A stretch of 64,000 bases of DNA, taken from Bradyrhizobium sp. (GTDB lineage: Bacteria > Pseudomonadota > Alphaproteobacteria > Rhizobiales > Xanthobacteraceae). The notes beneath the pieces were generated by a model, which was given only the letters and a program-made list of their open reading frames with translations, did not search any database and was not told the DNA's origin. Location of the stretch: the NCBI RefSeq assembly GCF_022844465.1, contig NZ_JALHLP010000010.1, forward strand, positions 62,001 to 126,000, read 5' to 3'. Position numbers and translations under genes: made by a program. Numbering within the stretch: position 1 is the stretch's first letter; the number at the start of each line of letters is the position of its first letter. Positions 50,985-61,760 of this stretch are shown one piece after another.

Positions 50985-52427
50985 ATGCCCGCAGGTAGCA
51001 TTCTCGTTGCCGATGACGATACCGCCATCCGCACGGTTCTGAATCAGGCGCTTTCGCGCGCCGGATATGAAGTCCGCCTGACCGGCAACGCAGCGACGCT
51101 GTGGCGCTGGGTCAGCCAGGGCGAGGGCGATCTCGTCATCACCGACGTGGTGATGCCGGACGAGAACGCGTTCGACCTGCTGCCACGGATCAAGAAGATG
51201 CGACCGAACCTTCCGGTCATTGTCATGAGCGCGCAGAACACGTTCATGACGGCGATACGGGCTTCGGAGCGCGGCGCTTACGAATACCTGCCGAAGCCGT
51301 TCGATCTCAAGGAGCTCATCACCATCGTCGGTCGCGCGCTTGCCGAGCCGAAGGAGCGGGTGGCAAGCGCGCCCGATGAGTCCGAATTCGATTCCATACC
51401 CTTGGTGGGCCGATCGCCGGCGATGCAGGAAATCTATCGGGTGCTGGCTCGCCTGATGCAAACCGACCTCACGGTGATGATTTCAGGCGAATCCGGCACC
51501 GGCAAGGAACTTGTTGCCCGTGCGCTGCACGACTATGGCAAGCGCCGCAACGGCCCGTTCGTCGCCGTCAACATGGCGGCGATCCCGCGCGACCTCATCG
51601 AATCGGAACTGTTCGGCCATGAACGCGGGGCGTTTACCGGCGCCAATACCCGCGCTTCCGGCCGGTTCGAGCAGGCCGAAGGTGGGACGTTGTTTCTGGA
51701 CGAAATCGGCGACATGCCGATGGAAGCGCAGACGCGGTTGTTGCGCGTGCTGCAGCAGGGCGAATACACGACCGTTGGCGGCCGCACGCCGATCAAGACC
51801 GACGTGCGGATCGTCGCTGCCAGCAACAAGGATCTGCGCATCCTGATTCAGCAAGGCTTGTTTCGGGAGGACCTGTTCTTCCGGCTCAACGTGGTGCCGC
51901 TGCGTTTGCCTCCGCTCCGCGAGCGGATCGAGGATCTGCCCGACCTGATAAGGCATTTTTTTACAATCGCCGAGAAGGACGGCTTGCCGCCGAAGAAGCT
52001 CGATGCCTTGGCGCTCGAGCGTCTCAAGCAACATCGGTGGCCCGGCAACGTCCGCGAACTCGAGAACCTGGCGCGCCGGTTGGCGGCGCTCTATCCGCAG
52101 GAGGTGATCACAGGATCGGTGATCGACGGCGAACTGGCGCCGCCGGCGGTGGTTTCCGGCCTTAACGCGCCATTGGGCGTGGATGATCTCGGCGGCGCCG
52201 TCGAGGCCTATCTGTCCTCGCACTTCTCGGGCTTCCCAAACGGTGTGCCGCCGCCGGGCCTTTATCACCGGATTCTCAAGGAGATCGAGGTTCCACTGCT
52301 CACCGCGGCGCTTGCGGTCACCCGCGGGAATCAAATCCGCGCAGCCGATCTGCTCGGACTCAACCGCAACACCCTGCGCAAGAAGATTCGCGATCTCGAT
52401 ATTCAGGTGTACCGAAGCGGGGGCTGA
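50985..52427 (+). CDS. ntrC: nitrogen regulation response regulator NtrC
   Basis: Receiver, sigma54 AAA+ ([30 protein letters not shown]) and Fis-type HTH. Confidence 0.95.
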   Translation: MPAGSILVADDDTAIRTVLNQALSRAGYEVRLTGNAATLWRWVSQGEGDLVITDVVMPDENAFDLLPRIKKMRPNLPVIVMSAQNTFMTAIRASERGAYEYLPKPFDLKELITIVGRALAEPKERVASAPDESEFDSIPLVGRSPAMQEIYRVLARLMQTDLTVMISGESGTGKELVARALHDYGKRRNGPFVAVNMAAIPRDLIESELFGHERGAFTGANTRASGRFEQAEGGTLFLDEIGDMPMEAQTRLLRVLQQGEYTTVGGRTPIKTDVRIVAASNKDLRILIQQGLFREDLFFRLNVVPLRLPPLRERIEDLPDLIRHFFTIAEKDGLPPKKLDALALERLKQHRWPGNVRELENLARRLAALYPQEVITGSVIDGELAPPAVVSGLNAPLGVDDLGGAVEAYLSSHFSGFPNGVPPPGLYHRILKEIEVPLLTAALAVTRGNQIRAADLLGLNRNTLRKKIRDLDIQVYRSGG

Positions 52428-52639
52428 GGCGTTTCGCCGACCCTCGTTCGATTCCAGCAGAACGGAGGCGCGGCCCGCGCGTGCTGATCCATGGACCAAC
52501 GGGGGGCTGGATCTCTTGGGGATGGCTGGTCTCGTCCGCCGTCGACGCCGTTGAATTGTCGCAATTCGGCAACATTGTGATATGAATACATCAGTCCGCG
52601 CCTGGCGGATCAAATCCTGTTAGTTCACCGATTGTCGGA

Positions 52640-54988
52640 ATGACCACCGCAGAGCCTTCGGCGCCGCCATTCGACCCGTCGCTGACCGAACCCACAGGTG
52701 GAATCCTGCGGAGGTGGGTCGCGCCGTTTGCTGTCGGCGTAGCCCTGCTGTCTGCGTTCCTGACCTTCATGGTGCTGAGCGGCCTGACGCCGATCGAGCC
52801 CACCCGCCAGGTCGTTTACTCGTTCCTGTTGATCAACGCCGCGACCATCCTGCTGCTGGTTGCAATCATCGTCCGCGAAGTCTGGCTGGTGATTCAGGCC
52901 CGGCGGCGCGGCAGGGCGGCTGCGCGCTTGCACGTCCAGATCGTAAGCCTGTTTTCCATCATCGCCGTCCTGCCGGCGGTGCTGGTGGCCATCGTCGCCA
53001 ACGTCACCATTGACCGCGGCCTGGACCGGCTGTTCTCGGGCCCGACGCGCGAGGTGATGCAAAACTCGTTGATCGTCGCGCGGGCCTATACCTATGAACA
53101 CGCGCAACTCATCCGCGGTGACATTCTGGGCATGGCCAGCGACATCGCCCGCGCGCGGCCCTTGTTCGACCAGGACCGCCGGTCCTTTCGGGAACTACTC
53201 ACGAACAGCGCGGCCTCCCGCAATTTGCCCGGCGCCATGTTGATCGACAAGGATCGCACTGTTCTGGAGACAGCGCAAACCGGCATCCAGCAGGAATTCA
53301 CGACGCCACCGCAGGAATTTCTTGGCAACGTCGACGAGAGCGAGCCCCAGATCGCAGTCTTTCCAGAGGCGAACTATGTGGCCGCGGTAATCCGGTTGCG
53401 CGCCTTCAGCGATACCTTCCTTTACGTGGCACGGCTGCTCGATCCCCGCGTGGTGGCGCAACTAAAGCAGACCGAGGCAAGCGTCGCTGAATATGCCCAG
53501 ATCGAGGCCCGCCGGCTCGGCATCCAGGTCGCCTTCGCTTTGATGTTCGCGGTGATTGCGCTCACCATCCTGATGGCGTCGGTGCTGATCGGTTTGAACT
53601 TCGCCAACTGGCTGGTGGCGCCGATCCGCAATCTGATGAGTGCTGCGAATATCGTTTCGACCGGTGACCTGCATGTTCAGGTGCCGGTTCATAAATCCGA
53701 GGGCGATCTCGCGCAGCTCGGCGAAACCTTCAACAAGATGACGGCGGAACTGCGCACCCAGCGCGACGAACTTGTCAGCGCCTCGGACCTGATCGACAGC
53801 CGTCGCCGTTTCATCGAGGCGGTGCTCTCATCGGCCAGCGCCGGCATCATCGGCGTAGACGCCTCCGGCAGCGTCGGAATCTTGAACCGTTCGGCCGAAA
53901 AACTGATCGGACACGCCGAATCGGAGACGCTCGGCCATCCGCTTTCCGACGTTTTGCCCGAGCTCGACGACATGATGAAAACCGCGCGGGAGGGCACACA
54001 GCGTCTTGTGCAGGGTCAGATCACGATTACCCGCGACGGTCACGAGCGCAATTTGTCGGTTCGCGTCAGCGCCGAGCAGACCAGCCAGTCGCGCGACAGC
54101 TATATCATCACGCTCGACGATATTACGGATCTGGTTTCGGCACAGCGGACCTCTGCGTGGGGCGATGTCGCGCGCCGTATCGCGCACGAAATCAAGAATC
54201 CGCTGACCCCGATCCAGCTTTCGGCCGAACGTATCCGCCGCAAATTCGGCAAGGTCATCGTCGAAGACAAGGTCATCTTCGAGCAATGCACCGATACGAT
54301 CGTGCGACAGGTCGACGACATCAGACGGATGGTCGATGAATTCTCCCGCTTTGCCCGGATGCCCAAGCCGGTCATGGAAGGCGAGGACGTGGCGGACACG
54401 GTCCGCCAGGCGGTCTTCCTCATGAAGGTCGGGCATCCCGATCTCGACATCGAGACCGATATCAGACAGGACCCGATGCGGGCGCAGTTCGACCGTCGGC
54501 TGATCTCACAGGCGCTGACCAATATCATCAAGAACGCGACGGAGGCGATCGAGCAGGTGCCGCCGGAAGAGCTTGGCAAAGGGCGCATCGACGTTGTCGC
54601 CGCGCGTGAAGACGACGACATCATTATCGACGTGATCGACAACGGTATCGGCCTGCCCAAGGTCAGCCGTGCGCGCTTGCTGGAACCCTATGTGACGACG
54701 CGCCAGAAGGGCACCGGGCTCGGGCTCGCTATCGTCGGCCGCGTCCTCGAAGACCATGGCGGTCGCATCGAACTCAAGGATGCAGCGGATTTCCGGCCCG
54801 GGCAGCGTGGCGCCTGGATGCGGTTGCGCTTCGCAGTCACCGGCCAGGCGCCGAAGACCGGAGCCAAGGAGCCGCCCCAGCGGGAAAAACAGCCGGGCGA
54901 TCCATCAAGAGCACCGTTTCCCGAAACCAATGAGGCGGTCTCCGCGACCAACCATGAAGCAGATATCGAAGCCGCAACAGGCAACTGA
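52640..54988 (+). CDS. ntrY: sensor histidine kinase NtrY
   Basis: Multi-TM N-terminus, [32 protein letters not shown]. Confidence 0.94.
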   Translation: MTTAEPSAPPFDPSLTEPTGGILRRWVAPFAVGVALLSAFLTFMVLSGLTPIEPTRQVVYSFLLINAATILLLVAIIVREVWLVIQARRRGRAAARLHVQIVSLFSIIAVLPAVLVAIVANVTIDRGLDRLFSGPTREVMQNSLIVARAYTYEHAQLIRGDILGMASDIARARPLFDQDRRSFRELLTNSAASRNLPGAMLIDKDRTVLETAQTGIQQEFTTPPQEFLGNVDESEPQIAVFPEANYVAAVIRLRAFSDTFLYVARLLDPRVVAQLKQTEASVAEYAQIEARRLGIQVAFALMFAVIALTILMASVLIGLNFANWLVAPIRNLMSAANIVSTGDLHVQVPVHKSEGDLAQLGETFNKMTAELRTQRDELVSASDLIDSRRRFIEAVLSSASAGIIGVDASGSVGILNRSAEKLIGHAESETLGHPLSDVLPELDDMMKTAREGTQRLVQGQITITRDGHERNLSVRVSAEQTSQSRDSYIITLDDITDLVSAQRTSAWGDVARRIAHEIKNPLTPIQLSAERIRRKFGKVIVEDKVIFEQCTDTIVRQVDDIRRMVDEFSRFARMPKPVMEGEDVADTVRQAVFLMKVGHPDLDIETDIRQDPMRAQFDRRLISQALTNIIKNATEAIEQVPPEELGKGRIDVVAAREDDDIIIDVIDNGIGLPKVSRARLLEPYVTTRQKGTGLGLAIVGRVLEDHGGRIELKDAADFRPGQRGAWMRLRFAVTGQAPKTGAKEPPQREKQPGDPSRAPFPETNEAVSATNHEADIEAATGN

Positions 54989-55005
54989 CAAGACAGGTGT
55001 AACCC

Positions 55006-56376
55006 ATGGCCAGTGACATTCTGATTGTCGATGACGAGGCAGATATTCGAGATCTCGTCGCCGGCATCCTGGACGACGAGGGCTTCAGCACACGAACGGC
55101 GCGCGACAGCGACTCAGCGTTGGCCGAGATTGCCAGCCGCCGCCCAAATCTCGTGTTCCTCGACATCTGGTTGCAGGGCTCCAAGCTCGACGGTCTGCAA
55201 TTGCTGGAACAGATCAAGAAGGACCACGCCGACATTCCGGTGGTGATGATTTCCGGCCACGGCAACATCGAAACCGCGGTCGCGGCAATCAAACGCGGCG
55301 CCTATGATTTCATCGAAAAGCCGTTCAAGTCGGATCGACTGATTCTGGTGGCGACGCGGGCGCTGGAGACTTCGCGGCTCAAGCGCGAGGTGAAGGAGCT
55401 CAAGCAACTCGCCCCGGCTACCAGCGTTCTCACCGGCCGCTCTGCGTGCATGAACCAGTTGCGCCAGACCATTGACCGGGCTGCCAAGGCCAACAGTCGC
55501 ATTTTGATTGTCGGCCCCTCCGGTTCGGGCAAGGAGCTCGCAGCGCGCATGCTGCACAATGCCTCAAGCCGCGCGGAAGGGCCGTTCGTCGTCATCAATG
55601 CTGCGGCGATCACGCCGGAGCGGATGGAAGTCGAATTGTTCGGGATCGAACAATCGAACGGCGAGCAGGTGCGCAAGGCAGGCGCGCTCGAAGAAGCCCA
55701 TGGCGGCACGCTGTTCATCGACGAGATCGCGGACATGCCGCGGGAAACCCAGAACAAGATTCTGCGCGTGCTGGTCGATCAGACCTTTCAGCGTTCAGGC
55801 GGCACCGCCAAGATTCACGTCGATGTTCGCATCATTTCTTCAACCGCGCGAAATCTCGAGGAGGAGATCGCCGAAGGGCGTTTCCGCGAAGATCTTTATC
55901 ACCGGCTGTCGGTGGTGCCGATTCGCGTCCCCCCGCTGTCTGAACGCCGGGAGGACATTCCTGAATTGATTGACTATTTCATGGATCAGATATCGTCGGC
56001 CACAGGCTTGCCGAAGCGCCAGATCGGGCAGGACGCGATGGCGGTGCTGCAGTCGCATGTTTGGCCCGGCAACGTCCGCCAGCTCCGCAACAATGTCGAG
56101 CGTGTCATGATCCTCGCCGGTGGCGGACCGGAAGTGATCATCACCGCCGACATGCTGCCTCAAGATGTGGGTTCGATGGTGCCGGCGATGCCGACCAGCA
56201 ACAATGGCGAGCACATCATGGGGTTGCCGCTTCGCGAGGCGCGGGAGGTTTTTGAGCGCGACTATCTGATCGCGCAGATCAGCCGGTTCTCCGGCAACAT
56301 CTCGCGGACCGCCGAGTTCGTCGGGATGGAGCGCTCGGCCCTGCACCGCAAGCTAAAGGCGCTGGGAGTGGGCTGA
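55006..56376 (+). CDS. ntrX: response regulator NtrX
   Basis: Receiver ILIVDDEADIRDLVAGILDDEGF, AAA+ GPSGSGKELAARMLH, Fis-type HTH. Confidence 0.94.
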   Translation: MASDILIVDDEADIRDLVAGILDDEGFSTRTARDSDSALAEIASRRPNLVFLDIWLQGSKLDGLQLLEQIKKDHADIPVVMISGHGNIETAVAAIKRGAYDFIEKPFKSDRLILVATRALETSRLKREVKELKQLAPATSVLTGRSACMNQLRQTIDRAAKANSRILIVGPSGSGKELAARMLHNASSRAEGPFVVINAAAITPERMEVELFGIEQSNGEQVRKAGALEEAHGGTLFIDEIADMPRETQNKILRVLVDQTFQRSGGTAKIHVDVRIISSTARNLEEEIAEGRFREDLYHRLSVVPIRVPPLSERREDIPELIDYFMDQISSATGLPKRQIGQDAMAVLQSHVWPGNVRQLRNNVERVMILAGGGPEVIITADMLPQDVGSMVPAMPTSNNGEHIMGLPLREAREVFERDYLIAQISRFSGNISRTAEFVGMERSALHRKLKALGVG

Positions 56377-56457
56377 CGACGCAACCGATCCAGCATTCAG
56401 CCTGAGTGGACCTCCGAACGGCGGGTCGTCAGAGCGGCGCGCCGATCCATGCACTTG

Positions 56458-56484
56458 CTTGAGAATAACTGTGTTTTCCCATAT
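56458..56484 (+). promoter_or_regulatory. candidate sigma32 (RpoH) promoter upstream of hfq
   Basis: cttgag-N13-tcccatat, near the CTTGAA-N13/17-CCCCATNT consensus; about 195 bp upstream of the hfq ATG. Confidence 0.45.
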
Positions 56485-56680
56485 GTTTACAGGCATGCTC
56501 GTCAGGTCGGGGCGAGGGGGGACTCGAACCGGCTTGCCTAACAACCGCCCGTAGCCTCTAATTGTGGGGTCAAGCCGACCGGAGGGGGATCTCAGGGAAA
56601 GCTGGCGAGTCGGCGCAGGCTCCAACAGAGAAGCAATAACCGGCTCAATAAGAAAAGCACGAGACGGCGGGACAAAAACA

Positions 56681-56929
56681 ATGGCGGCAGACCGCGCACA
56701 AAACCTACAAGACACCTTCTTGAATCACGTTCGTAAAACCAAAACGCCACTGACAATCTTTCTGGTCAATGGGGTAAAGCTGCAGGGGATCGTCACCTGG
56801 TTCGACAATTTCTGCTTGCTGCTGCGGCGCGACGGTCACTCGCAACTGGTCTACAAGCACGCGATATCGACCATCATGCCTGGCGCCCCGATCCAGTTGT
56901 TTGAAGGCGGCGAGGATGCTCCGGCTTGA
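56681..56929 (+). CDS. hfq: RNA chaperone Hfq
   Basis: [62 protein letters not shown]. Confidence 0.97.
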   Translation: MAADRAQNLQDTFLNHVRKTKTPLTIFLVNGVKLQGIVTWFDNFCLLLRRDGHSQLVYKHAISTIMPGAPIQLFEGGEDAPA

Positions 56930-56940
56930 GAGTGAATTGA

Positions 56941-58317
56941 TTGGAACCCTTCGACCGTGAAGGGAGCGCCGACCGTCCGAGGTCGGCGGGGAACAAACCG
57001 ACCGGGCGGGTGATCGTCATCGGCCCCTATCTGCGCGTGCGCCGCGGCGATGCCGACGCGCAGGCGAGTGAGGGCGTTCGCGATTCCGAGGCCCGGCTGG
57101 AGGAAGCGGCCGGTTTGGCGCGGGCCATTGACCTCACGGTCGCGGACACCCTGATCGCGCCTGTCAGCCAGATCAGGCCAGCGACCTACCTCGGCAAAGG
57201 CAAGGTCGAGGAGATCATCGGCCTCATTGCCGGTCACGACATCGAATTGGTGGTGATGGATTGCGCGCTGTCGCCGATCCAACAACGGAACCTCGAGAAG
57301 GCCTGGAACACCAAGGTTCTCGACCGCACCGGGCTGATCCTGGAAATCTTCGGCCGCCGTGCCAAGACCAAGGAGGGGGCGCTGCAAGTCGAACTCGCGC
57401 ACCTGAACTATCAGCGCAGCCGGTTGGTGCGATCCTGGACCCATCTGGAGCGCCAGCGCGGCGGCTTCGGCTTCATGGGCGGCCCCGGCGAAACCCAGAT
57501 CGAGGCCGACCGCCGCCTGATCGGCGACCGTATCGCGCGGCTGGAGAATGAGATCAAGAAGGTGCAGGCGACGCGACGGCTGCACCGGGCCGGCCGGCAG
57601 CGGGTGCCATATCGGGTGGTCGCGCTGGTCGGCTACACCAACGCCGGCAAGTCGACCCTGTTCAACCGGCTCACGCGCGCGGACGTGCAAGCTGCCGACA
57701 TGCTGTTTGCAACGCTGGACCCGACGCTGCGCTCGCTGAGCCTGCCGCATGGCGGCAAGGCGATGCTTTCCGATACCGTCGGATTCATTTCCAACCTGCC
57801 GACGCAACTGGTGGCCGCCTTTCGCGCCACGCTTGAAGAGGTGCTGCAGGCGGATATCATCCTGCACGTCCGCGACGTATCGCACGAGGACGCGGAGGCG
57901 CAGGAGCGTGACGTTGACGCCGTGCTGCGCCAGCTCGGCATCGATCCCGACGCAGGACAACGCATCCTCGAAGTCTGGAACAAGATTGATCGCTTCGATC
58001 CTGAGCAACGCGAGAACCTGCGCAACATTGCCGCGCGCCGTCCGCCGGAACGGCCGTGCTTCCTGGTCTCGGCCCAGACCGGGGAGGGAATCGAAGCGCT
58101 GTTGATCGCAATCGAGGACCGCCTTGCCGCCAAGCGCACGACGCTCGACCTTTCGATCGATGCTTCCGACGGCGCCGGCATCAGCTGGCTGCACAGGAAT
58201 TCCGAGGTGCTCAACAAGGTGCTTCTTGACGGTCGCTTCGACATGACTGTGCGCGTCGACGAGACCAAACGCGACATCGTGGTGTCTCGATTCGATGCGG
58301 TGCCGCGCGTGGCGTGA
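56941..58317 (+). CDS. hflX: GTPase HflX (TTG start)
   Basis: GPGETQIEADRRLIGDRI, G1 GYTNAGKSTLFNRLT, DTVGFISNLP; downstream of hfq. Confidence 0.94.
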   Translation: MEPFDREGSADRPRSAGNKPTGRVIVIGPYLRVRRGDADAQASEGVRDSEARLEEAAGLARAIDLTVADTLIAPVSQIRPATYLGKGKVEEIIGLIAGHDIELVVMDCALSPIQQRNLEKAWNTKVLDRTGLILEIFGRRAKTKEGALQVELAHLNYQRSRLVRSWTHLERQRGGFGFMGGPGETQIEADRRLIGDRIARLENEIKKVQATRRLHRAGRQRVPYRVVALVGYTNAGKSTLFNRLTRADVQAADMLFATLDPTLRSLSLPHGGKAMLSDTVGFISNLPTQLVAAFRATLEEVLQADIILHVRDVSHEDAEAQERDVDAVLRQLGIDPDAGQRILEVWNKIDRFDPEQRENLRNIAARRPPERPCFLVSAQTGEGIEALLIAIEDRLAAKRTTLDLSIDASDGAGISWLHRNSEVLNKVLLDGRFDMTVRVDETKRDIVVSRFDAVPRVA

Positions 58318-58323
58318 GCGCTG

Positions 58324-59163
58324 TTAATCGCGCGGCATGGTTGCCCGCGGCTCCGCTGCCTTCGCCTCATTCCACAGGGCGTCCATCTCGGCGAGGCTCG
58401 CCTCTTCGAGCGACCGGCCACTGGCGGCGAGCGCGCGCTCGATATGGGCGAAGCGACGCTCGAATTTTGCGTTGGCGCCACGCAGCGCGGCTTCCGGATC
58501 GGCGCCGACATGGCGGGCGAGGTTGACCAGCGCGAACAGCAGGTCGCCGGTCTCGGCGGCGAGTTCCTCCGCATCGCCGCAATCCAGCGCCGCCTCGATC
58601 TCGTCGGCCTCCTCGCGAATCTTGTTGAGTACTGCACGCGGGTCGTTCCAGTCGAAACCGACGGTTGACGCCTGGCGCTGCAGCGCCATCGCACGCGTCA
58701 AGGCGGGCTGGCCGGTCTTGACGCTCGCCAGCAGCGACTTGTGTCCGGTCTCCGGCGAGAGCCGCCGCGCTGCACGTTCGGCCTTCTCCTCGGCCTTGAT
58801 GCGTTCCCAGGCGCTCTTGACCCCGGCAGGCGCAATATGGCCGTCCTTGTCGGCGAACACATGCGGATGCCGGCGGATCATCTTGCATGTGATCGCCTCG
58901 ACCACGTCGCCAAAGGCAAAGGCATTCTGCTCTTCCGCCATGCGGGCGTGGTAGACGACCTGCAGCAGGAGGTCACCCAATTCGTCGCGGAGATCGTCGA
59001 GATCGCCGCGGGCAATGGCATCGACCACCTCATAAGCCTCCTCGATCGTGTAGGGCGCAATCGTCGCAAAGGTCTGCTCGATATCCCACGGGCAACCCGT
59101 CACCGGTGTACGCAGCGCCGCCATGATCTCGAGTAATCGGGCAATATCGCGGGAAGGGGTCAT
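58324..59163 (-). CDS. mazG: nucleoside triphosphate pyrophosphohydrolase MazG
   Basis: CPWDIEQTFATIAPYTIEEAYEVVDAIARGDLDDLRDELGDLLLQVVYHARMAEE; ATG 59163. Confidence 0.94.
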   Translation of the reverse strand: MTPSRDIARLLEIMAALRTPVTGCPWDIEQTFATIAPYTIEEAYEVVDAIARGDLDDLRDELGDLLLQVVYHARMAEEQNAFAFGDVVEAITCKMIRRHPHVFADKDGHIAPAGVKSAWERIKAEEKAERAARRLSPETGHKSLLASVKTGQPALTRAMALQRQASTVGFDWNDPRAVLNKIREEADEIEAALDCGDAEELAAETGDLLFALVNLARHVGADPEAALRGANAKFERRFAHIERALAASGRSLEEASLAEMDALWNEAKAAEPRATMPRD

Positions 59164-59292
59164 GCAGGTTCCATCATCCGGTAGGACATCGGCTTTATGC
59201 CGTAACCCGCGTCCCGATCCCAGCGCGACGGGCCAAAATAAGGGCAGTTTCCACCGATTGGCCTCGCGGCCGGGGGATGCTAATGGCCGTCT

Positions 59293-60021
59293 ATGAGCGA
59301 GCAAGCTTCATCCGAAACCGCGCTGGTGTTGTTTTCCGGCGGACAGGATTCCACGACCTGTCTGGCCTGGGCGTTGCGGCGCTTTGCGCGCGTTGAAATG
59401 CTCGGCTTCCGCTATGGCCAGCGCCACGCGATCGAGCTGGCCTGCCGCGACCGTCTGCTGTCGGGGCTGCGATCATTGCAGCCCGAATGGACGGAGAAAC
59501 TCGGCGAGAGCCACACGCTTGACATCCCCACGCTGGCCGAGATTTCCGACACCGCGCTGACTCGCGATGTTGCCATCGCCATGGGTTCGGATGGCCTTCC
59601 CAATACTTTCGTGCCGGGCCGCAATCTGGTGTTTCTGACCTTCGCGGCAGCGCTGGCGTACCGGCGCGGCATCCGCCATATCATCGGCGGCATGTGCGAA
59701 ACGGATTATTCCGGATATCCAGACTGCCGCAACGAGACCATCAAGGCGCTGCAGTCGGCGCTCAATCTCGGCATGGCCAGGAATTTCGAGCTGCACACCC
59801 CGCTGATGTGGCTCGACAAGGCCTCGACCTGGAGGCTTGCGCGTGAGCTTGGCGGGGCAGGGCTGGTCGACCTGATCCGCGAACACTCCCACACCTGTTA
59901 TCTCGGCGAGCGCGGCGCGCAGCACGAATGGGGCTATGGCTGCGGCGAATGCCCGGCCTGCGCGTTGCGGGCAAAGGGCTGGCGGGAATATGCGGGCACT
60001 CCGTCATTGAAAGGAGCGTAG
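59293..60021 (+). CDS. queC: 7-cyano-7-deazaguanine synthase
   Basis: [19 protein letters not shown]-loop; [17 protein letters not shown] zinc motif. Confidence 0.95.
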   Translation: MSEQASSETALVLFSGGQDSTTCLAWALRRFARVEMLGFRYGQRHAIELACRDRLLSGLRSLQPEWTEKLGESHTLDIPTLAEISDTALTRDVAIAMGSDGLPNTFVPGRNLVFLTFAAALAYRRGIRHIIGGMCETDYSGYPDCRNETIKALQSALNLGMARNFELHTPLMWLDKASTWRLARELGGAGLVDLIREHSHTCYLGERGAQHEWGYGCGECPACALRAKGWREYAGTPSLKGA

Positions 60022-60085
60022 CGACGAGGCAATCGATTCTTGCGCGCGGCGGCATGGATTGCTTCGCTTCGCTCGCAGTGACGAC
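60002..60085. repeat. dispersed palindromic repeat overlapping the queC 3' end (CGTCATTG...AGCGACGAGGCAATC...GATTGCTTCGCTTCGCTCGCAGTGACG)
   Basis: Near-complementary ends; typical ATTGCTTCGCTTCGCTCGCAATGACG repeat of Bradyrhizobiaceae. Confidence 0.6.
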
Positions 60086-60091
60086 GGAAGC

Positions 60092-60469
60092 CTACTCGAA
60101 GTCTTGAGGCGTCAGCTCGATCGGCGCGCCGTGCGGCGTGCGGTCGGCGGCGTGGTCCCAGGCATCGCGGTAACGGTGCAGAAGTTCCGGCGTCGCGACG
60201 CCTTTGGCGGCGACGAGCGTTTCCAGGGTCGCCATCCAGTGACGGTAGTAGGTCTCGCCGGTGTCGGGATCACCGTCGGCCTGAGCGCGCTTGATTTGAT
60301 CGGCGAGGGTGGCGGCCCACTCGGCCCAGGTGAAAACTCCGCGCTCATGCAAGGCGAGCGCCATCGCGAAGGCCTGCGCTTCCCAGGGCTCACGAAACAC
60401 CGGGCCGTCCTTGTCGCGAGGAATGCCAGGCACATCGGCCGCGGCGCGTGCAGCGGCGGCGTCCATCAT
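60092..60469 (-). CDS. nitrile hydratase accessory protein
   Basis: FREPWEAQAFAMALALHERGVFTWAEWAATLADQIKRA...YYRHWMATLETLVAAKGV; 4-nt overlap with the beta subunit. Confidence 0.85.
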   Translation of the reverse strand: MMDAAAARAAADVPGIPRDKDGPVFREPWEAQAFAMALALHERGVFTWAEWAATLADQIKRAQADGDPDTGETYYRHWMATLETLVAAKGVATPELLHRYRDAWDHAADRTPHGAPIELTPQDFE

Positions 60470-61125
60470 GCCGGCTCCAGATATGGCTCGAACGCGTCGA
60501 TCGAGATCATGACAGTCGGATCGGCGTCATCGCCCCACAATTCGCGCCCCCCGAACACCACGGTGTAGAGCCATTGCGGGTTCTCTCCGGCTTCCATCGC
60601 CGCCGAATCCGGAAACACATGACAGCCGTGATCGCGTTCGATCACGCCGACATGACCGCGCACGTAGCGCGGCAATCTTGTATGTGTCACCGGGTGGATG
60701 TTCTTCGCCCGGACGCGATCGCCCGATTTGAATCGCGGGTCCGCGGCAGGCTTACGCCCGAACTGCCCGCGCACCATGACGCGCTCGACATCCTCAAGGG
60801 CGAACTTGCCGCGCTTGAGCGGCTTCGGCGGCTGCACGGCGTGACCGGCGGCCATGTCTGCGGCGGCGATGAAACCCTTGTCCAACAGCAGGTCCTCAAG
60901 ACCGAGCAGCCATTTCTTGTAGTAGGAGCTGCTGAGATAGACGTGTGGTGGCAGCGCCTCCCGATAGTAGCGCGACGTATCAATGTTGAACGCGCCCGCG
61001 GCACCCATCGCGCGCACCATGGCCAGCACGCGGGCCTCCCATTCGGTGTGGAACATCGGCTCGTTCGGCTCGGGTTCGACCTTGCCAAAACCGTCCATCC
61101 CGCCCATGTCGTGGACGCCGTTCAC
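60466..61125 (-). CDS. nthB: nitrile hydratase beta subunit
   Basis: [74 protein letters not shown]-terminal DSYxPYLEP-like end. Confidence 0.95.
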   Translation of the reverse strand: MNGVHDMGGMDGFGKVEPEPNEPMFHTEWEARVLAMVRAMGAAGAFNIDTSRYYREALPPHVYLSSSYYKKWLLGLEDLLLDKGFIAAADMAAGHAVQPPKPLKRGKFALEDVERVMVRGQFGRKPAADPRFKSGDRVRAKNIHPVTHTRLPRYVRGHVGVIERDHGCHVFPDSAAMEAGENPQWLYTVVFGGRELWGDDADPTVMISIDAFEPYLEPA

Positions 61126-61760
61126 GACGGCGCGCCCGGTGATTTCGGAAAACCGGTGCCGATCATCGAGTCGCGCGTCACCAGCGCGGCGAGCTGCTGT
61201 TCGCTCCAGCCCTCGGTGCCCTCCGGGCGCATCGGCAGTACCAGAAAGCGCGTTTCGGCCGTTGAATCCCAGACCCTGATTTCAGTTTCCTTGGGCAGGC
61301 TAACGCCAAAGTCGGCGAGCACGCCACGCGGATCCTTCACCGCGCGCGAACGGTAGGGCGCCGCCTTGTACCAGACCGGAGGGAGCCCCAACATCTCCCA
61401 AGGGTAACAGGAGCACAGTGTGCACACGACCATGTTATGGCGCTGGGCTGTGTTCTCGACCGCGACGAGATGATCGCCGACCCGGCTGACATGGCCGAGC
61501 GTGCTGACGGCCCTGGTGGCGTCCTCCAGCAAGGCCCGCTTGAAGGCCGGATCGGTCCAGGCTCTGGCGACGACTTGCGCGCCATTGTGCGGCCCGATCC
61601 TGGTTTCGTAAGCCTGGATGATAGCGTCCAGCGCCGCCGGATCGATATAGCCCTTTTCGGTCAGGATGGTTTCGAGCGCGCGCACGCGCAGTTCCATTTC
61701 CGACAGTTCCGAATGGTCATGGTCGTGATGATGCGGGTGGTCGTGCTCATGGTCGCTCAT
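61122..61760 (-). CDS. nthA: nitrile hydratase alpha subunit, cobalt type
   Basis: Metal-claw motif [17 protein letters not shown] (Thr = Co type); His-rich N-terminus [21 protein letters not shown] 61760. Confidence 0.95.
   Translation of the reverse strand: MSDHEHDHPHHHDHDHSELSEMELRVRALETILTEKGYIDPAALDAIIQAYETRIGPHNGAQVVARAWTDPAFKRALLEDATRAVSTLGHVSRVGDHLVAVENTAQRHNMVVCTLCSCYPWEMLGLPPVWYKAAPYRSRAVKDPRGVLADFGVSLPKETEIRVWDSTAETRFLVLPMRPEGTEGWSEQQLAALVTRDSMIGTGFPKSPGAPS

Noticed and set aside
52554-52566. aattg-tcg-caatt palindrome upstream of ntrY as an operator
   Set aside because: Short arms, no match to a known regulator; insufficient evidence.
56505-56560. tRNA-like B-box (ggttcgagtcccc on the minus strand) in the hfq leader
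   Set aside because: No foldable T-stem, acceptor or D-arm could be assembled; at most a tRNA-derived fragment or chance match.
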